The notes: a model not told the origin generated them from the sequence alone. A stretch of 64,000 nucleotides of DNA from Caldilinea sp. CFX5 (GCA_021405325.1 QWII01000056.1:1-64000); one strand, 5' to 3'. Positions 17,258-27,426 are shown, numbered from the stretch's first letter. Numbers and translations are program-made.

Positions 17258-19975
17258 TTACACACCCACCACACTCGCCAACAGCGTTTGCGCAAACGCT
17301 ACCTCCTGTGCAATCCCCAATTGTTCGTAGATCCGCAACCCTTGCTGGAAGGCCTGGCGCGCCGCGGCGGGGCGACCGACGTCGCGATAGCTTTCGCCCA
17401 GCGCCAGCCAGGCCGGCCCCAGCGCCCACAGGTCTTGCCGCTCTTCCCCGGACGCCACCGCCTCCCGCCCATAGCGTTCGGCTTCGGCAAAGCGCTGTTG
17501 GGCGCGCCGGATGTGACCGAGCATGGTCAGGCAGTAGGGACGCACGACTACCTCTTCCCGTTGTAACCCCGCCTGGGCAAAGTGTTCCGCTTTTGCCAGA
17601 TCATCTTGATAGAACCACGCTTCGGCCAGATAGGCTTCGTTGATCGCCTGCCAGTAGGCGTGATTGAGTTGGCGAAAAAAGGCCAGGGCGGTTTCGGCGG
17701 GGGCAATCGCTTCGGCATAGCGCCGCTTGAGGAGGTAGGCAAAGGCCAGACTGGAATTGGTCATGCCCACGGCGCAAACCAGATTGCCCGCGGCTTCATA
17801 GTGGCGGCCAGCGGCTTGGAGATAGGCGACGGCGGTTTCCAATTCGGCATAGCGCGCTTCCAAAATGCCCAACGCTTCGTAGATCCGCGCCAGCCGGTGG
17901 TCATTGGCACAGGCTTCGGCGGCGGCCAGGGCATTCTGGTAGTGGGCGCGGGCGGCAGCATAATTGCCGGCATTGTCTTCGATCTCGCCTTGTAACACCT
18001 CCAAGTTGAGGCGGGCTTGCAACGCTTCCTGCCGCGCCTGTTCATTGTCGCCTAGATAGGACAACGCCCGCCGGCCCATGTCAAGCCGCAAGTCGATCTC
18101 GTGGGTGGTGCGCAGTTTGGCAATGCTATCCAGGCTGCGGCGGTACTCGGCCAGGGCGCGATCAATGTTGCCGGTTTCGGCCAGCAGTTCGCCGCGCAAG
18201 GCATGGGCGTGGACCGAGCGGGGCCCGGTGGCCGGCCAGACCGCTTTGTCCATCAACTGTAGCCCCTCTTGCGCACGACCGGCGCGGGCGTAAAGCGGCG
18301 CCAGCAACAACGCCAGCGCCTGTTGGTCTTCAAAGGTGGGCAGCGTACTTTGGGCCAAGGGAGCGAAAAGCTCCAACGCCGTGCTGGCTTGCCCCTGGTC
18401 GATCTCCGCCTGGCGGTGGATCAGCCAGGTCCAGACCGCCATTTCGGGCCGCCCGCCTTGGATATAATGCCAGGCGGCGGCGGTGAATTTGCCCCGGTCG
18501 GCCAGGAGGTGGGCGGCGGCCAGTTCTAATTCCTGTCTGCGCGCCGGCGGCAACTGTTGGTAGATCAACTCACGAAAGGTTGGATGCAAGGCAACGCCAT
18601 CATTGCCAACCGCCTCGACCAACCCCAGCGTCAAGAGGGTAGTGAGCGCTTTCTGGCTCTTGCGCCAGCCATCACGCGGGGCGCTGCTCTGGAAGACGGC
18701 TAGCTCTTGCAACAGGGTCAATTCGGTCGGCTCCAGGTGTTGCCGCAAGCGCGCCATCATCCAATCCAACGCCACCGGCGCCGTCAGCGCCTTAAGCGTC
18801 TCGGTCAACGTCGCACCCCGTTGGTGCAATGCTAGAAAAAGCCGTAACAAGAGGGGATTGCCACGGGTAATCCGCAGCAGCCGTTCCTGGCCGTCTACAT
18901 TCAGCGCAACGCGGGCATTCTTTAACAGCGCCGCAAGCTCTGGCCCGGTCAACGGCGGCACGGTGATCAGACAATCGGCTTGCGGTTCGAGAAGCACCTT
19001 TTGGCCGATCAGGAGGAGTGGCGTGCCAGCGCGCACCGAATGGGCCAGGGCGTCGAGAAAGGTGCGCAAGCGTTCATGTTCTTGGGAATCACGCAGATCG
19101 TGGGCCAGCAGTAGATCGACTTCATCAAAGCAAAGCAGGGGCGGCGTAGTACGGAGATCGATGAAATGTTGACGAAGGATCGCTAAGGCGCTCAGGGTGC
19201 TGCTCTCCTGGGGGCCGGCATTCAGGTGCAGCCAGAGGGCCGATGCGCCCTGTTGATGAAAGAAGTAGGCCAGCGTAAAGAGCAGTTGATCGAGATGATC
19301 GGTCAAGCCGGGGCGAAAGGTGTACCAGAAGACGGCGCCTTTGCCCCACTGCGCCGCCAGGTGCGCGCCCAAACTGGTCTTGCCCAGCCCGCCGCCGCCG
19401 ACCAGATGGACCACCCGCCCTTCGTCCAGCCCAATTTGCGCCTGCGCTACCAAATCTGTCCGACCCACCAGCGGCGGCGCGGTCGGCTGTTCCAGTTGCA
19501 GCGCAGGACGCAGCGATTGCACCAGAATCCCGCCCAGCGTATCGACCGCTCGTTCCAGATAGCGGTAATAGGTGGAGCGGCCCAGGGCCAGGAGCTTGAC
19601 AACTTCGGTCTGTTTCGGGCGCGGGTCGGCAAAGTAGGTCAGGAAGAGAATCGCCTGACCGTGCGTTTCCAGGTCGGGCGGGTAGTGACAGACCGCTTCC
19701 CACAAGAGCGACTGGAGCGCGCTTTTGGGGCGCGCTTCCCACTCATGCCAGATGGTGCGCAGACGGTCGTCAATAGTGGGCAGGCCGGTCAGTACCACCT
19801 GCCGTTTGCGGGCGTTCGTGGCTGATGCGCCGGCAAATAAGACCGAGGCAAGGGGCGAACGCTTTTCCAGCCACTCGTGATCTTCCACATGTTCAAGCGT
19901 TTGGCGTAAGGTCTGCATAAAGCGATCCGGTACTGGCGCTGCGGGCAGAGAATTCGGCAATTTAGTCGAAGTCAT
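17258..19975 (-). CDS. STAND NTPase with C-terminal TPR array
   Basis: 905 residues. An N-terminal domain (about 1-160) ends in an HTH-like stretch (TEVVKLLALGRSTYYRYLER). The NTPase follows, with Walker A GGGGLGKT (193-200) and Walker B LLCFDEVDLLL, then a winged-helix region and about ten TPR-like repeats to the C-terminus. STAND proteins are ATP-dependent switches used in transcription control and in conflict systems. The HTH-like N-terminus favours a regulator. It is transcribed alone, divergent from a secreted-protein gene. The shared N-terminal domain links it to the protein at 9616-12048. Confidence 0.85.
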   Translation of the reverse strand: MTSTKLPNSLPAAPVPDRFMQTLRQTLEHVEDHEWLEKRSPLASVLFAGASATNARKRQVVLTGLPTIDDRLRTIWHEWEARPKSALQSLLWEAVCHYPPDLETHGQAILFLTYFADPRPKQTEVVKLLALGRSTYYRYLERAVDTLGGILVQSLRPALQLEQPTAPPLVGRTDLVAQAQIGLDEGRVVHLVGGGGLGKTSLGAHLAAQWGKGAVFWYTFRPGLTDHLDQLLFTLAYFFHQQGASALWLHLNAGPQESSTLSALAILRQHFIDLRTTPPLLCFDEVDLLLAHDLRDSQEHERLRTFLDALAHSVRAGTPLLLIGQKVLLEPQADCLITVPPLTGPELAALLKNARVALNVDGQERLLRITRGNPLLLRLFLALHQRGATLTETLKALTAPVALDWMMARLRQHLEPTELTLLQELAVFQSSAPRDGWRKSQKALTTLLTLGLVEAVGNDGVALHPTFRELIYQQLPPARRQELELAAAHLLADRGKFTAAAWHYIQGGRPEMAVWTWLIHRQAEIDQGQASTALELFAPLAQSTLPTFEDQQALALLLAPLYARAGRAQEGLQLMDKAVWPATGPRSVHAHALRGELLAETGNIDRALAEYRRSLDSIAKLRTTHEIDLRLDMGRRALSYLGDNEQARQEALQARLNLEVLQGEIEDNAGNYAAARAHYQNALAAAEACANDHRLARIYEALGILEARYAELETAVAYLQAAGRHYEAAGNLVCAVGMTNSSLAFAYLLKRRYAEAIAPAETALAFFRQLNHAYWQAINEAYLAEAWFYQDDLAKAEHFAQAGLQREEVVVRPYCLTMLGHIRRAQQRFAEAERYGREAVASGEERQDLWALGPAWLALGESYRDVGRPAAARQAFQQGLRIYEQLGIAQEVAFAQTLLASVVGV

Positions 19976-20329
19976 AGCACAACTCGCTTGGTTTGTGGGA
20001 CTTTTTGGGACACAACACTACAAAATTGAGACTTTTTGGCCGCGCAGGCCGCCACCAACCATGATATGATGGGCCGGACGACAACACTAGCAAGCTGCTA
20101 CGCCGACCGTCGTTTGAACGATCTTGTATCAACGGCAACGATTCACACCACAGCGTGACACAGAGGCGGCGCAGCGGTTCACTGAGAAAAAGCGCAGAAA
20201 GCTCTCTGCGCATCTCTATGAAACCGTTCGGCTGAGCTCACGACGAAGCCTTTGTGATCTCTGTGAACCTGAATCGTTACCGTCAACGTCAAACTTGCGT
20301 AAAGCTGAACCAGGACAGAAAGAGAGACT
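19976..20329. other. Divergent spacer without a gene
   Basis: About 350 bp. Contains two short direct repeats of GACTTTTTGG (near 19998-20008 and 20031-20040) and a stretch with cacagag-type short repeats (20155-20275). The ribosome site of the downstream gene (AGAGAG) is near 20319. No RNA gene or clear promoter was seen. Confidence 0.4.
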
Positions 20330-21124
20330 ATGAACAGATACGCCTCCCGTAAACGAACCATAGCCCGATGGCTGGTCATTCTCCTGTTGGCCGCCCTATT
20401 GCTGCTGCCGGCGGGGACGCCCGTGGCGTTGGCCCAAAGTGTACCGGCCCCTTGTCTCAACGACGCCGGTCAACCGGTTCTGCCGGCGGAAATTATGGGC
20501 GCTTGGGCCTTAATCTTGAATTTTAACCATGCGCCCTCGACTACCACTACCATCGCCTGCATGGTTATGACCAGCGCCGTGCAACCGCAAAAGATATCCC
20601 ATACCTTCGTCACCTGCACCATCGTTAACAACAGCAGCAATGTTCAGGTCGGCGGCGGTGTTGCGCCCTTTGACGGCCAGTTCACAATTACCTGCCCCAA
20701 TGGTCCGCCTGTTCCCGGCTATGGTCCGCTCTATAACGCCTTTGTGATCCACGGCCGGGCGCAATTTCCGACGCTGACGACAACCGCTTCTTTCAAGCTG
20801 GTGGAACATCCGCACGCCGAGTTTACCGTGGCTGTCAATACCAGTGGCAATGCCACCCTTACCAGCCGCTATGGCCCCTATACCTATAAAACGGCTGACT
20901 CCATCACCAATGTCACAACGGCGCCTGTCTTCTTTGCTTCGGTTGTTGCCAATGGGCAGGGGCGGCATCAAGTTGCCCAGAATAACAGCTATTTTACGAC
21001 ACCGGTTGATCAGTTCCCCTTTAATTTTAGTCAGCCGATCACCATTGGTCGCTCGCAGCAACCGTGGACGCTCCATGAACTGGTGATCGACCCGCCGCCA
21101 CCGCGCGGGGGCTTTAGCGGCTAG
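20330..21124 (+). CDS. Secreted protein of unknown function
   Basis: 264 residues. A basic N-terminus and long hydrophobic stretch (LVILLLAALLLLPAGTPVALA) with an ALA-QS cleavage site form a signal peptide. The mature part is Thr/Asn/Pro-rich and beta-like, with four Cys that could pair, and ends in PPPPRGGFSG without the Leu-Pro motif of its neighbours. Family not recognised. Its own terminator-like stem is at 21249-21281. Confidence 0.75.
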   Translation: MNRYASRKRTIARWLVILLLAALLLLPAGTPVALAQSVPAPCLNDAGQPVLPAEIMGAWALILNFNHAPSTTTTIACMVMTSAVQPQKISHTFVTCTIVNNSSNVQVGGGVAPFDGQFTITCPNGPPVPGYGPLYNAFVIHGRAQFPTLTTTASFKLVEHPHAEFTVAVNTSGNATLTSRYGPYTYKTADSITNVTTAPVFFASVVANGQGRHQVAQNNSYFTTPVDQFPFNFSQPITIGRSQQPWTLHELVIDPPPPRGGFSG

Positions 21125-21248
21125 GCCCTCAGTATGCCAAAAGGTGGCAAAATTGCCAAATAGCCTTGCGGCACACAGCAGCCCTGACATTAATAGCTTT
21201 ATCGGCTGCGCAGCGATTCTCCCCTCTAAAGCGCTGCATCTCCGCTCC

Positions 21249-21285
21249 AAAGAGTCAACCACTGTTACTGGTTGGCTCTTTGCTT
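21249..21285 (+). terminator. Intrinsic terminator
   Basis: aaagagtcaacca (21249-21261) pairs with tggttggctcttt (21269-21281) with one mismatch, followed by a T-rich run. It lies 125 bp after the secreted-protein gene. Confidence 0.6.
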
Positions 21286-21300
21286 TTTGAAGGCGCCTAC

Positions 21301-21400
21301 CGCTCTGTCAAGTAAGTCTTGACAGAGCGTTGCCGCTTGCCCCTATCACTGCGAATCCTTGGGATGAGCGAATTTTTTCCCTGCAATGATTCGCAGTGAT
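21301..21400. repeat. Two adjacent perfect inverted repeats (12 and 13 bp)
   Basis: First: 21301-21312 with 21318-21329, 5-nt loop. Second: 21345-21357 with 21388-21400, 30-nt loop. Both are in the 440-bp spacer between the secreted protein and the membrane protein. The arms are unrelated to each other. Confidence 0.75.
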
Positions 21401-21485
21401 ATTGATGGGACACCCCAACCTATCTGACACAAGCGGATAAAGCTTGATTATGGGACAAGCTCCCCTCTTTTTGACACTTTTGTGG

Positions 21486-21514
21486 TTGAATCACTCCACC
21501 GGCCCCTCTAGAAT
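21486..21514 (+). promoter_or_regulatory. Promoter of the membrane protein gene
   Basis: TTGAAT (21486-21491), 17-nt spacer, TAGAAT (21509-21514). Start would be near 21521, giving a 45-nt leader with AAAGGAG before the ATG at 21566. Confidence 0.5.
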
Positions 21515-21565
21515 GAAACCAACAGTGACCCATGTGTAGATGAATAACCCCAAAAGGAGCCGGTT

Positions 21566-22144
21566 ATGCAACTCGCGATCCCGACACCACAGGCAAATCC
21601 CTGGTTTACCCGCAAAGTGCTGAGTTGGCTCAAGCGCTACTTACCCGCCGAATTGACCGGCACCAGCGCCGCCATCATCGGCGCCACCATCGCCTGGCAG
21701 CTCGACCAAAGCATGGCCGTGATCGCGCTGGTGGGCGCCTGGAGTGAAGTGGTCGGCTTTTATCTGGCGATGATGATACAGGAATGGCGCGCCCAACGCC
21801 AGCACCAGCCACGACCACGGACAAATAACGGAGGTATAAGCCGACCAACATGGCAGGCAACAGCGATGAGCTATCTACAATCTGTCAGACAAACGATAAG
21901 ATTTTTGGCGCAAATATTGCGTAATCTGGTACTGGAATTTGGCCCGGCGGAACTGGTCGATCCCTTGTTCGTGCGTCCGGCCCTTCTCGCGCTGGCCATG
22001 AATCTAATACCCAGTATGCACTGGGCCGTCTTGAGCGGCAAAGTGGCGGCTGATCTGCTCTTTTACACCATCGCCATCAGCAGCCTGGAACTGCGCCGAC
22101 GCCTGGCAACCAAAAAAGCCTATAACAAGGTGAGTCAATTCTGA
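21566..22144 (+). CDS. Multi-pass membrane protein of unknown function
   Basis: 192 residues with about four hydrophobic segments: TGTSAAIIGATIAWQLD, MAVIALVGAWSEVVGFYLAM, and two in the C-terminal half near RPALLALAMNLIP and AADLLFYTIAIS. A basic, polar loop (EWRAQRQHQPRPRTNN) lies in the middle. The motif EFGPAELVDPLFVRPALL looks conserved. The start is firm (AAAGGAG upstream). No catalytic motif seen; a small transporter-like or structural membrane protein is possible. Confidence 0.75.
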   Translation: MQLAIPTPQANPWFTRKVLSWLKRYLPAELTGTSAAIIGATIAWQLDQSMAVIALVGAWSEVVGFYLAMMIQEWRAQRQHQPRPRTNNGGISRPTWQATAMSYLQSVRQTIRFLAQILRNLVLEFGPAELVDPLFVRPALLALAMNLIPSMHWAVLSGKVAADLLFYTIAISSLELRRRLATKKAYNKVSQF

Positions 22145-22438
22145 GGCAATTCGCCGCAGCAATTGCCAGCACCCATCAGCATTCTTCTTTATACTAAGAA
22201 CAGGTTCGCCGATGCCGGACATGACAAAAGCGTTATGAGGGTTTCAATGACGGGGCAAAATCCGTTCCCACCCAAATCCGCTGCTTCCCAAATCCGCTGT
22301 TGTGTCCCGGCTGCCCATAGAAAGGAGATGCTGATGCAATGATCATGATCGACAATACCAACACGAACATCGACGCTGTCAACGCTGCCAAACGGCTCTC
22401 TACACAACGTTTACCCTTTGGAGGACAAGGAGCATAAA

Positions 22439-25400
22439 ATGACACGCCCTGTTGTATTCCCCACCCAAAGGACGATCCATTGGCTGATCGTCCTCACGAT
22501 TCTCGTTACATCGTTCTTGCCGATCGCGGCGGCGCAAGCCGCACCGGCAGCCGTGGGCAAAGCCGAAGCGACCGCCACCACCGTCACCCTCGCGCCGACG
22601 GATGACGCCCGCACCCAGCCCGGCTCGCCCAACACCAACTTTGATGACGGCTTTTTGTGGATGGGCCACCCCAATGTCCACTTCACCCTGATCAAGTTTG
22701 ACCTTTCCGTGCTGCCGGTCGATGCGGTGATCAGCGCTGCCGAACTGCAACTCGACTTTACCGGCATGTATACCGGCACCAACCAAATTGAAGTTGGTCG
22801 CGTGGCCGGCGCCTGGGAAGAAGAGACGCTCACCGGCTCGACGCCCGTCACCTACACTTGGAGCGGTCAGTTCAAAACTGTCACCAGCACCGGTAAAGGG
22901 GACAGCTCCGTGGTCGCCTGGAATGTCGCCCCGCTTGTCCAAGCCTGGCACAACGGTACGCTGCCTAATGATGGACTGGCGCTGCGCGGCAACGGCGGCG
23001 ACTTAAAGGCCGCACATTCCAGAGAGACCGGCGCAGCCGACGATCGCGGCCCCAAGCTGATCCTCACCTATACCCTGCCTGCTGATGAAGGCCAGCCGCG
23101 CCCCGATCTAGGCGACGCGCCAGACAGCACCAACCATCACGGTATCAATAACACGGCTTACCCCGGCGGCATCTTGGGGCAGTTCCCCACTGTGCGCGAG
23201 GTTCCCGCAAATCAACCCGCCGGCCCGCGCCATAACAACCAGACGATGGAAGGCTGGTTGGGCAACTTCCTCTCCCGCGAAGGCGAAGCCGACCTCGGCC
23301 CCGACCAGGACGCGCCGCGCAATAACATCCTGCGCAACACCGTCACCGGCGCTGTGGCTGATGTGGCCGACAATGATCGGGGCGATGATGGCTGGCGCAA
23401 TCGTACGATCCGCTTCTATAACTGTCAACGCACCCAACTGGATATGCGGGTGAGCAAAGCGCCCAACGCCAAGCTGAACCGCATGTACCTCAATGTCTGG
23501 TTCGACGGCACACGCGACGGCGACTGGGCGGATCTCGGCCAGTGCCAACGGGATAGCGCACAACCGGCCCAGGCCAGCTACGAATGGATCGTCCAGAACT
23601 ACATCGTTGACATGACCATCATCCCCGCCGGCGGTTCGTTTGACTTTTCGATTCCTACCGAACGGGTGCTGAACAGCAGCGGCCCCGGTCGCCACTGGAT
23701 GCGCTTTAGCCTGAGCGAAGCCCCGGCGGTGCAGCCCTTCAATGGCACCGATCTCCCTGATGGCCGTGGCCCCCATCCTGAACATCCGACCTTGAAGGTG
23801 TTCCAGTATGGCGAGACCGAAGATGTCTTGCAGCGCACGACGCCCGGTGGTCAAAATGGCGAATTGAAGCTCAAGAAGGAAGTGATCAACCCTGCCGGCG
23901 GCGTCCTGCCCATCGGTGGTCTCGTCACCTATGAGATCACGCTGAAACATGACGGCGGCAGCCAGCCGATTCAGGCGCAGATTCGCGACGAACTGGCGTA
24001 TGGTTTCCGGATCTTCCCGCAAATCATCAACGGGCAGATCGAATACATCGTCGTTAGTAGCCCAACCGGCGGCGCCACCCCGTTACAAGCGCAATATAGT
24101 CTGGATTCCAGTGGTGGGTTGCCCTTACCTATCTACATTGTGCGCTGGAACGGTGCGCTGGCGCCCAATGCCGAAGTGAAGTTGAGCTTCCTAGTGCAAA
24201 ATCTGGGTCTCTGCCAACCGAACCAAAACACGCAAGAGGTCAGAAATGTCGCCCAGGCCCGCCCCACCGGCAGCAACAACCAGATCACTGCCGAGGCGAC
24301 CTTCACTGCCGCCTGCCCAGGCTACAACCCGCCTGACATTGACTTTGAAGAGAATCCGACCCCGAATGATGTTGATCTGGATGATCTGCTCGATACCTAT
24401 CCGTGGCAGGGAACGGTTTACAACCGGCACCCCTTCACTGTCACCATTGGCATCTACCAACGCCCGTTGACGGCAACTGTTGATGCGGCGGCGACTGATG
24501 CGACCACGCCGAAAGTGTTGGAAACGGTGGTTTTAGGGCCAAATGCCCAAAAGAACGTTGACCTGGATCTGCGCCTGGGCGATGAACTGCTGGAAAATCC
24601 GACCTTGCGCTTCTGTTTCCTGCCCGGCGCCGACTATCCTTGCCCGCCGGCGGCTCAATACCCGCACCTGCACGGCCAGGTTCCCTTTACGCCGACCATC
24701 CATCCCGGCGACCTGGGTGATGCACCGGACAGCACCAATCACTTTGGCGCCGCAATGACCGCCTACCCGAATACACCGGCCACCTACCCGACCGTCTTTG
24801 ACCCGGCTACTGGTCAACCGCAAGGCCCGCGTCACTTGCACCCGCGCCCCTTCCATCTGGGGCCACGGGTGAGCCGGGAGATCGACGCCGATGTCGGCCC
24901 CGACCAGGACCCGCTCAACAACATCGTCCCGCCGGCCAACGACCCGGACAATGATCGCTTTGACGATGGTTCTCGCCTGCGCAACCTGGCAAACTGCCAA
25001 CCGGCCCTTGCCGATGTTCGTGTGGCCATTGCGCCGATCGCCGTCAACTACTTCAAGCAGTTGGGAACAAAGGCTTATCTCAACATCTGGTTGGACAGTA
25101 ACCGCGATGGCGACTGGGCCGACGGCTTTACCTGTCAAGACGGCCAAGGGCAGAACCAGGCTGTGGTCGAACATATCTTGATCGACTACCAGATCGATGT
25201 CGTCGCCCTGGGCGCTGGTTTACACAATCTGGCCAACATTGCCACCCAACGAGTGCTTTGGCCGGCCCAGTTGGCGAACCGTCCGACCTGGGTGCGCTTT
25301 ACCCTGAGCGACCGCCCATCGAACAAGACGCTCAACTTTGGTAACATCCAATACGGCGATGGTCGCGGCTATGCCCAACCCTTCAAGGTGGGCGAGACCG

Positions 25401-27214
25401 AGGATCACTATCGCTACTACGAAGGCAATGCCGCCGATCTGGCCGTGCAACTGAGTGCCAACAGCCAACAGATCGCTCGCCAAGACCCCGGTCTGCAAGC
25501 GGCAGCGGCTGACAAGCTGGGCAACTTTGAAATCCAGTTGTTCAAGATCGACGTTGCCAACATCGGCAAAGCCGGTGCGACCAATGCGCTGCTTGAGTTC
25601 CAGATCCCGGAGAAGTTCCGTGGCGTACCACCGGCCATTGTGCGTGCTCCGGGAGTCAAAAGCGAGAGCATCTCCTTCAATTTTGACAAACTCAGCTTTG
25701 TTCTGCCCTTCATTGAACAGGAGAACAGCTACTCCGTAGTGCTGGGCTGGTATGGCTGTATCACCTGCACCCTGACCAGTCAGGTCGCCGCCGCCCAAGC
25801 TGCCGTTGAGTACACGGGCGTTGCCAAGGTGACGCTCACGGGCGACAGCGACGCCGGCAACAACGAGAGCCGCGCCACCGCTCGTGGTCTGCTCAGTTCG
25901 CCCATCATCGGCGCCTTTATGGACTATACCGACGATTCGTGTATGGATCGCATCATCAGCGGTCAGGCGGCGACCAACCGCACCACCATCCAATTGCGGG
26001 GCAAGGCGGCGCCGAATCAGATCATCGCCATTCTGATTGGCTTGCTGAAAGTCACCGAAGTGCCGAGTGACGCCCAAGGCAACTTCAGCCACACGGTCAA
26101 TCTGGCGGCGGGCATTCACGAGATCGGCGCCCAGTATGCCAACCAGATCCAGGGCGCCGGCCTGAACATCGTCTCGCCCCGCGATCCGCAATCGGGTCTG
26201 CCGACTGGTAAACTGCGTCTGTTGGTCAACCCGGCGCTGCCCTATGACCCGATGAGCGCCTGCTTTACCGATAGCACTGGCCGTTCGTTCTTTGCGCCCA
26301 CGCTTGGCGTCACCCTTACCGACCTGTTGGTCTCGTCGCTGCTGCTGAAAGAAGGGGAAACCTACCGCATCAGCGTCTATGGCAACGGCCGCAACCCCAA
26401 CGCTGCCCTGGACGCCGGTTTCACCATTGCCGACGACCTGATCAATGAGGTGATCATGCGGGATCTGGACGGCGATGGTCTCTACACCGGCCAGGTGACG
26501 TTGCCCAAGGGTGTGACCGCCAGCGGCGCCGGTGCAAGCCAGGCGACTCCGCAATTCGTCTTGACTGCGGCCAATGGCGCAACGGAAAGCAGCTTCAGCA
26601 ACGATGTGACGCTGGTCAGCGAAGGCATTGTCACCGACCGGGCGACCGGGCAACCGGTGGCGAATGCGGCGGTGGCAGCGCTCCTAGCGCAAAGCAGCGC
26701 CGCTGGTGTCATCTACACTGCCCCGGCATCCGGCAGCCTCGGTCAGGCCAATCCGACGACCACGGCGGCCAATGGCGGCTATAGCTTCAACGTGCCGAAT
26801 GGCGTCTATCGCCTCGACGTAGCGGTCAACGGCTACCAGCCTTATCGCAGCAATGATATTGCCGTCGCCAACGGTCTGCTGGCTCAGAACATCGCCCTGA
26901 CCCCGGCCATCACTGAAGCGGCGACGCAGCAGATCTTGATCACCGAGAATGGCTTCCAACCGGCCACGCTCAACGCCAAAGCCGGCGATGTCATTGAGTT
27001 TGTCAATGTGGATCTGGTCGATCACGGCGTCACCGGCAGCGCCTGGAACAGCGGCGTCTTGGGGGCCGGCCAAAGCCACAAGGTGAAAGTGACCGCCAAT
27101 GGCACTTACGCCTACAGCGATCTGTTGGACAGTGCAACCCAAGGCACGGTCATTGTCGGTGAAGGCGGCCCAGTGGGTGGGCAACGGCTCTTCCTGCCGC
27201 TGGTGACCAGATAA
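22439..27214 (+). CDS. Giant secreted multidomain protein (DNRLRE, repeated GDAPDS modules, DUF11-like, cupredoxin-like)
   Basis: 1591 residues from ATG 22439 (AAGGAG 7 nt upstream). Signal peptide ending PIAAAQA. Domains in order: a DNRLRE/CBM-like beta domain (LAPTDDARTQPGSPN ... FDLSVLP, about 40-210); two long modules that each open with DLGDAPDSTNH and contain EADLGPDQD / DADVGPDQD acidic, Ca-binding-like stretches (about 225-480 and 760-1000); between them a DUF11-like segment (LKLKKEVINPAGGVLPIGGL); further Ig-like segments; a carboxypeptidase-regulatory-like repeat (TDRATGQPVANAAVAALL); and a C-terminal cupredoxin-like fold (ITENGFQPATLNAKAGDVIEF) in which the usual Cu ligand Cys is not visible. 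It ends RLFLPLVTR. Probably a cell-surface or sheath protein; inference. Confidence 0.85.
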   Translation: MTRPVVFPTQRTIHWLIVLTILVTSFLPIAAAQAAPAAVGKAEATATTVTLAPTDDARTQPGSPNTNFDDGFLWMGHPNVHFTLIKFDLSVLPVDAVISAAELQLDFTGMYTGTNQIEVGRVAGAWEEETLTGSTPVTYTWSGQFKTVTSTGKGDSSVVAWNVAPLVQAWHNGTLPNDGLALRGNGGDLKAAHSRETGAADDRGPKLILTYTLPADEGQPRPDLGDAPDSTNHHGINNTAYPGGILGQFPTVREVPANQPAGPRHNNQTMEGWLGNFLSREGEADLGPDQDAPRNNILRNTVTGAVADVADNDRGDDGWRNRTIRFYNCQRTQLDMRVSKAPNAKLNRMYLNVWFDGTRDGDWADLGQCQRDSAQPAQASYEWIVQNYIVDMTIIPAGGSFDFSIPTERVLNSSGPGRHWMRFSLSEAPAVQPFNGTDLPDGRGPHPEHPTLKVFQYGETEDVLQRTTPGGQNGELKLKKEVINPAGGVLPIGGLVTYEITLKHDGGSQPIQAQIRDELAYGFRIFPQIINGQIEYIVVSSPTGGATPLQAQYSLDSSGGLPLPIYIVRWNGALAPNAEVKLSFLVQNLGLCQPNQNTQEVRNVAQARPTGSNNQITAEATFTAACPGYNPPDIDFEENPTPNDVDLDDLLDTYPWQGTVYNRHPFTVTIGIYQRPLTATVDAAATDATTPKVLETVVLGPNAQKNVDLDLRLGDELLENPTLRFCFLPGADYPCPPAAQYPHLHGQVPFTPTIHPGDLGDAPDSTNHFGAAMTAYPNTPATYPTVFDPATGQPQGPRHLHPRPFHLGPRVSREIDADVGPDQDPLNNIVPPANDPDNDRFDDGSRLRNLANCQPALADVRVAIAPIAVNYFKQLGTKAYLNIWLDSNRDGDWADGFTCQDGQGQNQAVVEHILIDYQIDVVALGAGLHNLANIATQRVLWPAQLANRPTWVRFTLSDRPSNKTLNFGNIQYGDGRGYAQPFKVGETEDHYRYYEGNAADLAVQLSANSQQIARQDPGLQAAAADKLGNFEIQLFKIDVANIGKAGATNALLEFQIPEKFRGVPPAIVRAPGVKSESISFNFDKLSFVLPFIEQENSYSVVLGWYGCITCTLTSQVAAAQAAVEYTGVAKVTLTGDSDAGNNESRATARGLLSSPIIGAFMDYTDDSCMDRIISGQAATNRTTIQLRGKAAPNQIIAILIGLLKVTEVPSDAQGNFSHTVNLAAGIHEIGAQYANQIQGAGLNIVSPRDPQSGLPTGKLRLLVNPALPYDPMSACFTDSTGRSFFAPTLGVTLTDLLVSSLLLKEGETYRISVYGNGRNPNAALDAGFTIADDLINEVIMRDLDGDGLYTGQVTLPKGVTASGAGASQATPQFVLTAANGATESSFSNDVTLVSEGIVTDRATGQPVANAAVAALLAQSSAAGVIYTAPASGSLGQANPTTTAANGGYSFNVPNGVYRLDVAVNGYQPYRSNDIAVANGLLAQNIALTPAITEAATQQILITENGFQPATLNAKAGDVIEFVNVDLVDHGVTGSAWNSGVLGAGQSHKVKVTANGTYAYSDLLDSATQGTVIVGEGGPVGGQRLFLPLVTR

Positions 27215-27246
27215 TTTGTAGCGATGGTATCTACTCAGGTCGAGGC

Positions 27247-27313
27247 CCCCTTCCTGGAAGAGGCAACGAACGTCTGGTCATCCAGAACGGTTCCCGCCTC
27301 TTCCAGGAAGGGG
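27247..27313. repeat. Perfect 17-bp inverted repeat
   Basis: Arms 27247-27263 and 27297-27313, 33-nt loop, 32 bp after the giant gene. Possible terminator. Confidence 0.8.
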
Positions 27314-27350
27314 ACCGGCCCTTGTGGCTGAACCATTTGATAAGCGTAAA

Positions 27351-27426
27351 TTCCGTGTTCCTTCTATCCGTGTTTAGTCTTATGGGGATTGCCCGAAGAC
27401 TAGACACGGATAGAAGGAACACGGAA
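27351..27426. repeat. 31-bp inverted repeat, one mismatch, 14-nt loop
   Basis: Arms 27351-27381 and 27396-27426. It lies next to the 17-bp repeat but the arms are unrelated. The 352-bp spacer 27215-27566 holds these two repeats, the ribosome site of the next gene, and nothing else recognisable. Confidence 0.85.

Noticed and set aside
23108..24022. 304-codon minus-strand ORF inside 22439-27214
   Set aside because: Antisense shadow of the GDAPDS module.
25220..26653. 477-codon minus-strand ORF opposite the giant secreted protein
   Set aside because: It is the antisense shadow of a clear coding frame in G+C-rich DNA, has no ribosome site and no domain-like pattern.
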